This document shows, piece by piece, positions 20,401 to 30,057 of a DNA stretch of 64,000 nucleotides (positions are counted from its first letter, which is position 1; each line of letters begins with the position of its first letter). Position numbers and translations under genes: made by a program. The notes beneath the pieces were generated by a model. The model had not been told where the DNA came from. It saw only the letters and a program-made list of their open reading frames with translations, and ran no database searches. The stretch is taken from assembly GCA_022484595.1 (NCBI GenBank), contig JAKVLB010000007.1:1-64000 (forward strand), in the 5' to 3' direction. Source of the stretch: Mageeibacillus sp. (GTDB lineage Bacteria; Bacillota; Clostridia; Saccharofermentanales; Saccharofermentanaceae).

Positions 20401-21728
20401 GCCGGCTGGACGACAGGAAACAGCAGTACACCGGTAAAGAATATGTCAATTGCAGCTGGTACAACGGGCGACATAACTCTTACAGCCAACTGGTCAGCCG
20501 TAGATTATCAGCTTAACGTTGATCTGAACGGCGGTTCGGTATTGTCTTTAGCTCCGACAAGCTATAACATTGAATCCCCAAATATAGAGCTTGAGACACC
20601 GGTTCAGGCAGGACATACATTCATAGGATGGAGCGGCACCGGTATTCCGGAGAATACAACTTCACAGACGTTTGTATCGGGTCAGGAAGCACAGGCGACA
20701 GAAGCTACAAGGCCAACTGGCAGATCAACTCGTATTCACTCACGTTAGTTTCCAATAACAATTCCGGATATTGTATTACAAATTCGTATGATTACAATGC
20801 ACTGGTTACTCTTGATTCTGCGATGTTCAGCTTTGAAGGACATGATTTCGTGGAGTATAACAGCAAGCCTGACGGAACCGGCGATTCATATGCCAATCCG
20901 GGTGTTGTAAGTGTCACTGGCGATTTGACGCTTTACGCTATCTGGATCCCGGATTACGCAATTATAGAAGGTAACGATACACAAATTACACACGGATCTG
21001 ATTCTTACACGAGACTCAATCAGGATGGCATACGCGAAAATGCAGGCGGTCGTAGTCCGTCATTTACATCGAATGCACCGTTCAGTCTCTTTAAGGGCGT
21101 CTGCATTGACGATGTGGATCTTAATCAGGATCAGTTCTCTTCTGACGAAGGTTGCACGATAGTAACAATTTCAAGAAATATTCTTGAAGGGTATGGTGTA
21201 GGCTCTCACAAAATAACAATAAAGAGTACTGACGGTTCTGCTTCGACAACGTTTACGATATTCGCAGCGGCAGCAACACCTACGGCGGCTCCTACATCGA
21301 CTGTTACGCCAACACCTACGGCGGCTCCTACATCGACTGTTACGCCAACACCTACGGCGGCTCCGACATCGACTGTTACGCCAACACCTACGGCGGCTCC
21401 TACATCGACTGTTACGTCGGCACCTACGGCGGTTCCAACGGCTGCTGTTACATCAGCTCCTACGGCTGCAGTGACAGCCGCACCTACTGCGGCAACTGCT
21501 GCTCCGACTGTGGTAGCCGGCGCATCAAGGTCTTCACACGCAACGGTTGTAGCGGGTGCAACGAGGCTTAACAATGCAGGTGCGTCAGTTGCAAATGCTT
21601 CCGTAACTGCAACGGGTGAAGTTATGTCATCGTCGATATACGCCGCAGTAGCATTAATAACTATGGCGGCTGCAGGGTTCATCGTAGCGATTGCGAGAAG
21701 ACATCGCGAGGATGGCAGCAAGAATTAA
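17466..21728 (+). pseudogene. Large secreted surface protein with InlB/Flg_new-type repeats, TP-rich stalk and C-terminal TM; interrupted by one stop and two frameshifts
   Basis: Signal peptide at 17466; repeats such as YTVTYDEGEHGT..FTGWLDANTGSTYSAGSWITVSGNMNLVAQYK; in-frame TAA 18327-18329, frame changes near 19165-19180 and 20679-20681; homology resumes each time. Confidence 0.85.
21274..21430 (+). repeat. 36-bp tandem repeat encoding TPTPTAAPTSTV stalk
   Basis: Four near-perfect copies of acacctacggcggctcctacatcgactgttacgcca. Confidence 0.9.
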
Positions 21729-21753
21729 TCAAGCATAATTCCCTTCCCAAACA

Positions 21754-21792
21754 AAGGACGGCAATCAGAAATGGTTACCGTCCTTTATGTAT
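21754..21792. terminator. Bidirectional terminator-like hairpin between convergent genes
   Basis: aaggacggcaatcagaaatggttaccgtccttta. Confidence 0.65.
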
Positions 21793-21807
21793 TTACAAAT
21801 ATTAAAA

Positions 21808-22539
21808 TCAGCGCCTGCTCTGTTTGTCCAGAAATTTCCCGAGTCTGTCGCGATTGGCATACATGATAACGCATGCCACATACTCGATGAGCGCAATGGC
21901 GCCGGAAAGAACGTAACCTCCGCGAATAAGAACATGACCGATTATGCAGTAAAGCAACACCTGAAGCCAGCTTGAGAGTATCAGAGCGAGAGCGAAATCT
22001 TTGAATTTGAGACCCATGAAGGCAGCGAGATACGGACAAAGGCCATTTGGAATACCAGGCAGAAGATTCGCGAGAAACACTATGACGCCGGGATTCGCGG
22101 CTTTTACTTTGTCCATAATTTTCTCGAATCTGCCGTTCTCGGCAAGCCTTGCCTCAAATGCTTTTCCTATTGTGCGGGCGAAAAGATACACTGCGAAATT
22201 AGCTCCAAGAAACGCACTCCAACATACTATAAAAGCTTCAAACCAGTGATATATCATACCGGAAGCAACATAGATGACATTGCCTGACAGGAAAATGCTG
22301 ACGACCTGTATGGCGTTCATCAGCGATATGCAGAAATAACCCTTCCAGCGCCCCTGTGAAGTTATGTATTCTGCAATAGCCTTCTCGTTGTGAGGTTTAA
22401 ATATCTCTATCAGTCCCGGGAACAGATTTATGAAGATTAAGACTGTAAGTACTGCAAGCAGAACGCAGATTGTTACGAGCAGAATCAGATATGTCCTTGT
22501 TGCAATTGTCTTTGAAGAAGTTTCTTTTCTATCCAACAT
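21808..22539 (-). CDS. TVP38/TMEM64 (DedA/VTT-like) family membrane protein
   Basis: SGNVIYVASGMIYHWFEAFIVCWSAFLGANFAVYLFARTIGK, NLLPGIPNGLCPYLAAFMGLKFKDF. Confidence 0.85.
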   Translation of the reverse strand: MLDRKETSSKTIATRTYLILLVTICVLLAVLTVLIFINLFPGLIEIFKPHNEKAIAEYITSQGRWKGYFCISLMNAIQVVSIFLSGNVIYVASGMIYHWFEAFIVCWSAFLGANFAVYLFARTIGKAFEARLAENGRFEKIMDKVKAANPGVIVFLANLLPGIPNGLCPYLAAFMGLKFKDFALALILSSWLQVLLYCIIGHVLIRGGYVLSGAIALIEYVACVIMYANRDRLGKFLDKQSRR

Positions 22540-22669
22540 ATAGTTCCTCGCTTTTTAATACATTATATCTTTATTGATTAAAGTTACAAAATGTTCATCT
22601 TAAAATACTTTGATTATTCAGAATGAATAGTATTATAGAAACATTAATACTACATGGAGGTACAGACCT

Positions 22670-22828
22670 ATGCAGCAGTTTCAATGTAACACTTGTGGAT
22701 ATATTTATGATCCGGAAGTTGGAGACCCGGAAGGCGGGATTGCACCCGGCACGGCATTTGAGGATATTCCCGAGGATTGGGTATGTCCCATATGCGGAGT
22801 ATCAAAGGCAGAATTCAGTCCTTTGTAA
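22670..22828 (+). CDS. Rubredoxin (52 aa, missing from the ORF track)
   Basis: [52 protein letters not shown]; two CxxC(G) pairs. Confidence 0.96.
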   Translation: MQQFQCNTCGYIYDPEVGDPEGGIAPGTAFEDIPEDWVCPICGVSKAEFSPL

Positions 22829-22858
22829 TAAGTAAGCTAATTTCACCTGTAAAGGTAA

Positions 22859-22898
22859 GGCCGCGTCGGTATTGTTCCGGCGTGGTTTTATTTTAGGG
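22859..22898 (+). terminator. Terminator-like hairpin after rubredoxin
   Basis: ggccgcgtcggtattgttccggcgtggttttatttt. Confidence 0.6.
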
Positions 22899-22977
22899 GC
22901 TGTTTTGAGCGGGATTCGGTCTATATACCGATTGCGCGAAAATATAGTATAATAACCAAGTCTACGGGAGAGTTAAG

Positions 22978-24099
22978 ATGGCATCGGAACAGAGGGAAAG
23001 CATTATTTTCAAGACAGGGGTTGTCGGAATTGTCGCAAATGTTTTGCTTGCGTCGTTCAAGGCTGTTGTCGGTCTATCTGTAAATTCCATCGCGATGGTA
23101 CTTGACGCTGTGAACAATCTGAGTGACGTACTGTCGTCAGTTGTCACAATAGTCGGAACGAAGATTGCAGGAAAGAAGCCTGACAAGAAACACCCGATGG
23201 GTCATGGACGTGTGGAATATCTGAGCGAAATGATTGTCGCGGCAATAATTCTCTACGCCGGCGCGACAGCCCTTATTGAGTCTGTAAAGAAGATAATCGC
23301 GCCGGAACAGGCAGACTACAATAAAGTATCACTTGCGGTCATCGGCATTGCAATCGCAGTTAAGATTTTCCTCGGTCTGTACGTAAAGAAACAAGGCGTG
23401 AGAACTAATTCTGAACTGCTGAAGGCTTCAGGATCAGATGCGCTTTTCGATGCACTTCTGTCCTCTGCGGTACTTGCATCGGCAATTATTTATATAGTTA
23501 CGGACATAAGTCTTGAAGCTTATGTCAGCGTCCTGATTTCAGGGTTCATTATTAAGGCCGGTTTTACGATGATTGCGGGCGCAGTAGACGAGATGCTCGG
23601 ACACCGCGTCGAGGGCGAGATAATCCGCAACATTAAGGAAATCGTAACACAGATTGACGGTGTCCACGGGGCTTACGACATAATTCTTCACAACTACGGA
23701 CCGGAACATTATCTGGGATCGCTCCATGTCGAGGTTGATGATACGATGACCGCGGCGCAGTTTGATGCACTTACGCGTGACATTGAAGAGGAAGTCTACT
23801 GCAAGACAAAGGTAATACTGACCGCAGTCGGGCTGTATTCACGCAACACCGGCGATGATTCCCAGCTTGCTGTACGCTCGGAGATTACGAGACTTGTAAT
23901 GAGCCATGAGAATATAATACAGATGCATGGTTTTTATATTGACGAGAAACGGAAGAGAATCACATTTGACATAATCATAGACTTCGACGACGAGGATCGC
24001 GAAGCCCTGTACAGTCACATTCTTGAGGATGTCCGCAAGGCGGCACCCGGCTATGATATCCGTATCACACTGGACAGGGACGTGAGTGATATAGAATGA
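22978..24099 (+). CDS. Cation diffusion facilitator family transporter
   Basis: SINSIAMVLDAVNNLSDVLSSVVTIVG, KKPDKKHPMGHGRVEYLS. Confidence 0.92.
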   Translation: MASEQRESIIFKTGVVGIVANVLLASFKAVVGLSVNSIAMVLDAVNNLSDVLSSVVTIVGTKIAGKKPDKKHPMGHGRVEYLSEMIVAAIILYAGATALIESVKKIIAPEQADYNKVSLAVIGIAIAVKIFLGLYVKKQGVRTNSELLKASGSDALFDALLSSAVLASAIIYIVTDISLEAYVSVLISGFIIKAGFTMIAGAVDEMLGHRVEGEIIRNIKEIVTQIDGVHGAYDIILHNYGPEHYLGSLHVEVDDTMTAAQFDALTRDIEEEVYCKTKVILTAVGLYSRNTGDDSQLAVRSEITRLVMSHENIIQMHGFYIDEKRKRITFDIIIDFDDEDREALYSHILEDVRKAAPGYDIRITLDRDVSDIE

Positions 24100-25187
24100 A
24101 CCCGTTTATTCCGATAATTATTCCGACATTTCAGCCGGATGCTCATTTGCTTGAGCTGGTTGCGGCCCTCGCGGAAGGCGGCGCCGATGCAATTGTTATA
24201 GTGGACGACGGCAGTGGTGACGACTTCAGTGAAGTAATCAATTCCGCGCGCGAGCTTGCGGGCGACCGCGGCTGTGTTCTGACACATAAGAAGAATATGG
24301 GCAAAGGTGCGTCTTTCAAAACTGCGTTCGCGTATATACTCGAGAACTATCCTCAGGCAACCGGTGTTGTCACCGCGGATTCCGACGGTCAGCATTCGCC
24401 GGCCTGTGTATTGAAAATAGCCAGGTGCCTTAGTGCGAATCCACAGTCGTTTGTTCTTGGCGTCAGAACTTTTGACAGCAGAGGGATTCCGTGGAAGAGC
24501 AAATTTGGCAACACACTGACAATAAAAGTGCTTCGTTATGTCACAGGTATCCGTATTCAGGACACCCAGACAGGACTTCGAGGTATTCCAAGAGATTTTA
24601 TGCAGTACCTTTTGGCTGTCAGGGGTGAAAGATTTGAGTTTGAGATGCAGATGCTGCTGGAGAGTGTCGGCCGCTGTCCCATACTTGAGGTTCCGATTGA
24701 GACCATATATGAACCGAAAGAGAGTTATCAGACGCATTTTAATCCGGTGGCGGATTCTATAAAGATATACAGGATACTGGGTAAGAAATTCTTCCGTTTT
24801 ATATTCGCTTCGATGTTCTGCTTTGCTATTGACCTTACGCTGTTTACGTTATTCTGCCGATTTTTTGACACGCGTGTTCCGGGTTACTATGTCGCACTGT
24901 CGACTCTGGCGGCAAGATTTGTTTCGGCCTCAATTAATTACACTATAAATTATAAGATGGTCTTTAAGCCGGATGCCAAGGCAGGTATAGCCGGACTCAG
25001 GTTTCTTCTGACTTCTGTAGCTCAGATGTCTTTATCTGCAGGATTTACGACTCTTGGAGTAATCGCATTTCATCACGTTCCGGAAACCATCATAAAGGCG
25101 ATTGTAGATATGGTATTGTTTTTCGTAAACTACAAGGTTCAACAGAAATTTGTATTCAGAACGACGCCTCCCAAGACACAAAAATGA
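24096..25187 (+). CDS. GT2 glycosyltransferase fused to C-terminal GtrA-like membrane domain
   Basis: PIIIPTFQPDAHLLELVAAL..VTADSDGQHSPACV..QDTQTGLRGIPRDFM, then FFRFIFASMFCFAIDLTLFTLF...INYKMVF...FVNYKVQQKFVF. Confidence 0.9.
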   Translation: MNPFIPIIIPTFQPDAHLLELVAALAEGGADAIVIVDDGSGDDFSEVINSARELAGDRGCVLTHKKNMGKGASFKTAFAYILENYPQATGVVTADSDGQHSPACVLKIARCLSANPQSFVLGVRTFDSRGIPWKSKFGNTLTIKVLRYVTGIRIQDTQTGLRGIPRDFMQYLLAVRGERFEFEMQMLLESVGRCPILEVPIETIYEPKESYQTHFNPVADSIKIYRILGKKFFRFIFASMFCFAIDLTLFTLFCRFFDTRVPGYYVALSTLAARFVSASINYTINYKMVFKPDAKAGIAGLRFLLTSVAQMSLSAGFTTLGVIAFHHVPETIIKAIVDMVLFFVNYKVQQKFVFRTTPPKTQK

Positions 25188-25248
25188 AAATACAAATGCA
25201 AATTTGTGGTTGACAAACAGAGGCCTCATAAATATAATAATCAAGCAC

Positions 25249-25323
25249 GCGGGATTAACTCAGTGGTAGAGTGTCACCTTGCCAAGGTGAAAGTCGCGAG
25301 TTCGAGTCTCGTATCCCGCTCCA
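25249..25323 (+). tRNA. tRNA-Gly (GCC), CCA encoded
   Basis: gcgggat...tcacc-ttgccaa-ggtga...atcccgctcca. Confidence 0.93.
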
Positions 25324-25324
25324 G

Positions 25325-25358
25325 TAACGACGTTTCCAATAGGGAACGTCGTTTTTTT
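25325..25358 (+). terminator. Rho-independent terminator after tRNA-Gly
   Basis: aacgacgtttccaatagggaacgtcgttttttt. Confidence 0.85.
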
Positions 25359-25588
25359 TAATTATTTTCAAGTTTTAAAATATGAGCATTTTTATTGCCT
25401 TAACTATTATTTCTGTGCCTAAAGCTGACAACAGAATAAGATTAGTTGGAGAGTAGCTAAAGCTGCGGTCGTTGCAATAATGCGTGTAAATGCTATAATT
25501 AATTGCAAAAATTCTTATGCAAGAGCATGTTTGTCATGGTAAGTTGCTAACAAGAGTCGGGAAATTTGAGAGGGAGACATTATTAGTG

Positions 25589-26521
25589 ATGAAGATATTA
25601 TCATTCGTAATACCGTGTTATGGTTCAGAAGATACGATTGAGACCGTGATTAGTAGTGTTGTTGCGAAAGTAAGAGAGAGAGAAGATTTTGATTATGAGA
25701 TTATTACTGTAAATGATTGCTCTCCTGACAATGTACTGATTAAACTCAAGAATTTGGCTGCAGATGATCCCAATATTAAAGTTGTAAATTTGGCGAGAAA
25801 CTTTGGCAAGCATCCGGCACTAATGGCGGGTTTCTCTATTGTTACTGGGGATTACATAGTTCTTATTGATGATGACGGACAATGTCCGGTAGAGAATCTG
25901 TGGGAACTCATCGATCCGTTGGAGAATGAGACTTACGACGTTTCGATGGCAAAGTATGTTGAGAAGAAACAGTCTGCATTTAAGAACTTTGGAAGCAGAG
26001 TCAATTCATGGATGTCGCGTACAATGATTGGTAAACCAAAGGAATTGGAGTTCACTAATTTTCTTGTTATGAGAAGATTTGTTCTTGATGAGATAGTAAG
26101 ATATAAGAATCCTTATCCTTACATGGAAGGATTAGTATTAAGGGTTACAAGGAAGATTAAGAATGTAACTATGGAAGAGCACGAACGGTTTGCAGGAGAA
26201 GGAAACTTTAACTTCAATAAATCCCTGGAACTTTGGGTAAACGGTTTTACGGCTTTTTCTGTTAAACCGTTGCGTGTATCCTCATTTATCGGAATGATGT
26301 GCGCAGTAATCGGGTTCATCTTTGGATTTGTAACAATAGTTAGAAAGTTGATTATTCCCAATATCAGCGTAGGCTGGAGTTCGATAATAGCCATCTTAAT
26401 GTTTGTAGGCGGTTTAATTATGATTATGCTTGGACTTATTGGTGAGTATATCGGCAGAATATATATCAGTTTGAATAACTCGCCACAGTATGTCATTAAA
26501 GAAACTATAAATGTTAAGTGA
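25589..26521 (+). CDS. ArnC-like GT2 with two C-terminal TM helices (polyprenyl-phosphate glycosyltransferase type)
   Basis: LSFVIPCYGSEDTIETVI..NDCSPDN..VNLARNFGKHPALMAGF..DDDGQCP; C-terminal TMs ending LGLIGEYIGRIYISLNNSPQYVIKE. Confidence 0.88.
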   Translation: MKILSFVIPCYGSEDTIETVISSVVAKVREREDFDYEIITVNDCSPDNVLIKLKNLAADDPNIKVVNLARNFGKHPALMAGFSIVTGDYIVLIDDDGQCPVENLWELIDPLENETYDVSMAKYVEKKQSAFKNFGSRVNSWMSRTMIGKPKELEFTNFLVMRRFVLDEIVRYKNPYPYMEGLVLRVTRKIKNVTMEEHERFAGEGNFNFNKSLELWVNGFTAFSVKPLRVSSFIGMMCAVIGFIFGFVTIVRKLIIPNISVGWSSIIAILMFVGGLIMIMLGLIGEYIGRIYISLNNSPQYVIKETINVK

Positions 26522-26544
26522 TTCTGCACGGAGGATAACAACAG

Positions 26545-27268
26545 ATGAGAATAGTTGATGCTGTATGGGAAAAACGAAATCTTGGCGTGGACACAGTTGA
26601 AATAGCTTTGGACGAAGACGACGATGTTAATGTTTTTGAAGAAATCAATACATTGAAGCAACCATATCAAGTCTTGAAAATTCCCAATGGAAGAATTGAT
26701 ATTTCTTCAGCTGCACAGAAAAAATGGGTTTTATCTGATTGAGACACAATTGAACTTGATTTCACGTTTTAGCGAACCAAATTTTTCTCCACTTGTGAAA
26801 AGATTTTTAGACAGTATCAATTTCGAAGATGCAAATGATGTTGAAACCGAATTGGTGCTTTCGGAAATAGCATCCGGTGAGATTTTTAAAACAGATCGAA
26901 TCGCACTTGATCCACATTTTGGCTGCAAAATTGCAGGTGTCAGATACGCGAACTGGATTAGAGATACCCTAAATTGCAGTGGTCATTTACTTGTGGCAAA
27001 GAAAAACGGCGCTCTGTCGGGGTTTGTTTCCGTTGCGTTGAAAGATGACTACGCAGATGCAATTCTGGGAGGTGCCTTGTCGTCAAATAGAATTCCATCT
27101 ATTGGGGTAATGTGTTCATATGCGGGAGTAACATTTGCAAGAGAAACGGGTGCAAAATATGTCATTACTTCGGTTTCCTCAAACAACATACCGGCCATGA
27201 AAATTAATCTTGCTGCTGGATATGAAATTAAAGATTCACTTTATGTACTTGTAAGACATATCAGCTGA
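26545..27268 (+). pseudogene. GNAT-family acetyltransferase-like gene with apparent frameshift at A6 (26719-26724)
   Basis: Two overlapping ORFs (26545-26742, 26687-27268) join into one protein if one A is removed: ...ISSAAQKNGFYLIETQLNLISRF... Confidence 0.75.
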
Positions 27269-27283
27269 GAACTTTGGGAGGAA

Positions 27284-28032
27284 ATGATGTTATTAGAAGG
27301 AAAAACAGCTTTTATTACCGGAACCAATCGTGGAATTGGATTTGCTCTGGTGGAGAAATTTTCCCAAGAAGGCGCAACAGTCATTGCCCATGCACGCAAA
27401 ACTAATGCTGAACATGAGGACAATTTATTGAAAATTTCCAACAAATATAATAATTCTATAATTCCTGTTTATTTTGATATGCAAGATATTGCAGGAATGA
27501 GAGCAGAGGTTAAAGCTGTTCTTTCAAAAGTTGATAATATTGATTTTCTTGTTAATAATGCAGGAGTATCCTCATGGCAGCTTTTCCCCATGACTAAAGT
27601 GCAAACAATCAGAGATGAATTTGAAGTGAATTTGTTTTCACCTATGGAGTTGACACAAATTGTACTGCGAAAAATGATGAAGCAGGGATATGGATCAATA
27701 GTCAATATGCGTTCAATCGCGGCGATAGAGATTTGTCCGGGCAATTGTGCATATGGTGTGTCAAAGGCGGCAGTAAAAATGTGGACAGAGGTCCTTGCTT
27801 CTGAGGTAGGACAATTTGGAATCAGAGTAAATGCAGTTGTTCTTGGTATGACAAATACTGATATGGCACGACAGATTGAAGAAAAAAGCAGGACAAGAGA
27901 TGCTTCGTTCGTGTCTGCCCTAAAGAGATTGGATGAGCCGGAAGAGATTGCAAATGCGGTTATTTTTTGTGTTCTGACAATGCTTCGTTTGTTAATGGAC
28001 ATACGTTAGTTGTTAATGGTGGGGAGACATAA
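27284..28032 (+). CDS. Short-chain dehydrogenase/reductase; C-terminus appears frameshifted at T6 (27963-27968)
   Basis: KTAFITGTNRGIGFALVEKF, NNAGVSSWQLF, CAYGVSKAAVKMWTEVLA; alternate frame restores VIFLCSDNASFVNGHTLVVNGGET*. Confidence 0.85.
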
Positions 28033-28036
28033 CGAA

Positions 28037-28843
28037 ATGAGCAGCAATGAGATTAGAGGTATCTGTAAAAAAATGAGACAGGACTGTCTAATAATGGCAG
28101 ATTCTGCAGGTTCAACAGGATTTCATTTTGGCGGTACTTTTTCGATGATAGAGATTGTTGCTACACTATATTTTAGTGTTATGCATATTGATAAGGATGA
28201 TTTTAATAGTAACAACCGTGACAGACTTATTATAAGCAAAGGACATGGTATACCTGCAGTGTATGCTGCATTAAAGGAAATGGGAGCATTAACTGAAGAG
28301 AACTTGAGGACTTATAAGAGCGATGATACGATACTGTACGGTCATCCGGTAATGAATGAGAGTATTGGCATAGAATTCTCAACCGGAAGCCTTGGACAGG
28401 GACTGTCTCAAGGAACAGGTTGTGCATTGGCATTGAAACATTTTAATAATGCTGCACGTGTATACGTCGTGATTGGTGACGGAGAATGTGATGAGGGATC
28501 AATTTGGGAAGCTGCAATGTCAGCTTCAAAGTTCGGTTTGGATAATTTAGTGGTTATAGTTGATAAGAACAAGATTCAGTACGACGGAGATACAGAGAAC
28601 GTAATGCCTCTCCTGTCACTGGAAGACAAATTCAACAGCTTTGGATGGAATGTATGCACCATTGATGGTCATGATATTGATGCATGTGAAACCGCATTTT
28701 CAAACCAATCCGATAAGCCTATGGTGGTTATTGCGAACACAGTTAAAGGAAAAGGCATTTCTTTTATGGAAAACGATCCTGCTTGGCATCATGCAAGAAT
28801 GACAGCAGCACAACGTCTGGCTGCAGTAAAGGAGCTTGAATAA
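28037..28843 (+). CDS. Transketolase-like, N-terminal (TPP-binding) subunit
   Basis: DRLIISKGHGIPAVYAAL, SLGQGLSQGTGCALA, VIGDGECDEGSIWEAAMSASKFGLDNLVVIVDKNKIQ. Confidence 0.93.
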   Translation: MSSNEIRGICKKMRQDCLIMADSAGSTGFHFGGTFSMIEIVATLYFSVMHIDKDDFNSNNRDRLIISKGHGIPAVYAALKEMGALTEENLRTYKSDDTILYGHPVMNESIGIEFSTGSLGQGLSQGTGCALALKHFNNAARVYVVIGDGECDEGSIWEAAMSASKFGLDNLVVIVDKNKIQYDGDTENVMPLLSLEDKFNSFGWNVCTIDGHDIDACETAFSNQSDKPMVVIANTVKGKGISFMENDPAWHHARMTAAQRLAAVKELE

Positions 28844-28844
28844 C

Positions 28845-29816
28845 ATGGAATTCAACAAAATGAATATTCGTACATGGTCTATGCTTGGTCCTTCAGGCGC
28901 ATTTGGTTTAGCTGCATGTGAGCTGGCAAAGAATGATAAGGATTTTGCAGTTCTAACAGCGGATTTGTGTAATTTCTCTGGTTTGGATAGATTTGCAAAA
29001 AATTACCCCCAACAGTTTTATAATATAGGTATTGCTGAACAGAATATGATTGGCGTGGCTGCAGGAATGACAAAGGAGGGAATGAACACATTTGTAACAA
29101 CATATGCATCTTTCATATCTACACGAGTTATGGATCAAGTAAAAGTCAATTTAGGATATATGGGACTCCCTGTTAAACTTGTAGGTTTAACTTCTGGATT
29201 CTCAGCAGGGATACTTGGCGCAACGCACATGGCACTGGAGGATATTGCTATTATTCGAGCTATCCCTAATATAGTGATTTTGTCACCGGCAGATGCTGCT
29301 GAAACAATGAAATCTGTTTTGGCTGCTGCGCAGTTGAGTGTACCAGTGTATATTAGAATGAGCGGGGCGTCAAGGTCACCTGTATTACATAATGGAGATT
29401 TTGATTTTGAAATTGGAAAGGCAATCAGGCTTAAGGATGGCAAAGATATCGCTATCTTTGCTACTGGCACTATGGTAAGTGAAGCAATGACAGTTGCCGA
29501 TAGATTCAGCGACATTGGCATCTCGTGTGAGGTTACTGATATACATACCATAAAGCCAATAGATTATGAAGCGATTGGAAAAGCATGTAGTAAGAAACTA
29601 ATCGTTACTGTTGAAGAACATAGCAGAATCGGAGGTTTAGGCTCTACGGTCGCTGAAGTATTAGCACCGATTAGTTGCGTTCCGCCACAGCTGCTAATAG
29701 GGACGGATGATACATACTTGCATGCTGCTTCATATAGTACGCTTATGGAACGTAGCGGGTTAACAGCAGAGCAAATATATAATCAGATTTTTAAATTTTA
29801 TAAGGAGAACATATAA
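28845..29816 (+). CDS. Transketolase-like, C-terminal subunit
   Basis: FAVLTADLCNFSGLDRFAKNYPQQFYNIGIAEQNMIGVAAGMTKEG; Tkt C-terminal domain. Confidence 0.92.
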   Translation: MEFNKMNIRTWSMLGPSGAFGLAACELAKNDKDFAVLTADLCNFSGLDRFAKNYPQQFYNIGIAEQNMIGVAAGMTKEGMNTFVTTYASFISTRVMDQVKVNLGYMGLPVKLVGLTSGFSAGILGATHMALEDIAIIRAIPNIVILSPADAAETMKSVLAAAQLSVPVYIRMSGASRSPVLHNGDFDFEIGKAIRLKDGKDIAIFATGTMVSEAMTVADRFSDIGISCEVTDIHTIKPIDYEAIGKACSKKLIVTVEEHSRIGGLGSTVAEVLAPISCVPPQLLIGTDDTYLHAASYSTLMERSGLTAEQIYNQIFKFYKENI

Positions 29817-29817
29817 C

Positions 29818-30057
29818 ATGACAAACGCAGAGAAGTATACAAACGCATTTACGGAGACTTTTGAAATCTCACCAGAGCAGACGGAAGGTCTTGTTTACAC
29901 TGGAATTCCAGCATGGGATTCAATAGGGCATATGCGCCTTATTGCAGCAATTGAGGATGCCTTTGATATAATGATGGATACTGACGATATCATAGATTTC
30001 AGCTCTTTCGAGAAGGGAAAGGAAATACTCGCTAATAATTATGATTTGGAATTTTGA
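29818..30057 (+). CDS. Acyl carrier protein
   Basis: 79 aa acidic protein with IPAWDSIGHMRLIAAIEDAF phosphopantetheine site. Confidence 0.9.
   Translation: MTNAEKYTNAFTETFEISPEQTEGLVYTGIPAWDSIGHMRLIAAIEDAFDIMMDTDDIIDFSSFEKGKEILANNYDLEF

Noticed and set aside
21270-21430. Regular repeats that could suggest a CRISPR array
   Set aside because: Contiguous 36-bp units without unique spacers, in frame within a protein; no cas genes.
21206-21721. 171-aa minus-strand ORF rich in VGAAVGVGVTVDVGA
   Set aside because: It is the antisense translation of the tandem-repeat stalk of the plus-strand surface protein.
26719-26724. Programmed ribosomal frameshift at A6 in the GNAT gene
   Set aside because: No recognisable slippery heptamer with downstream pseudoknot or upstream Shine-Dalgarno stimulator was seen; an indel is simpler.
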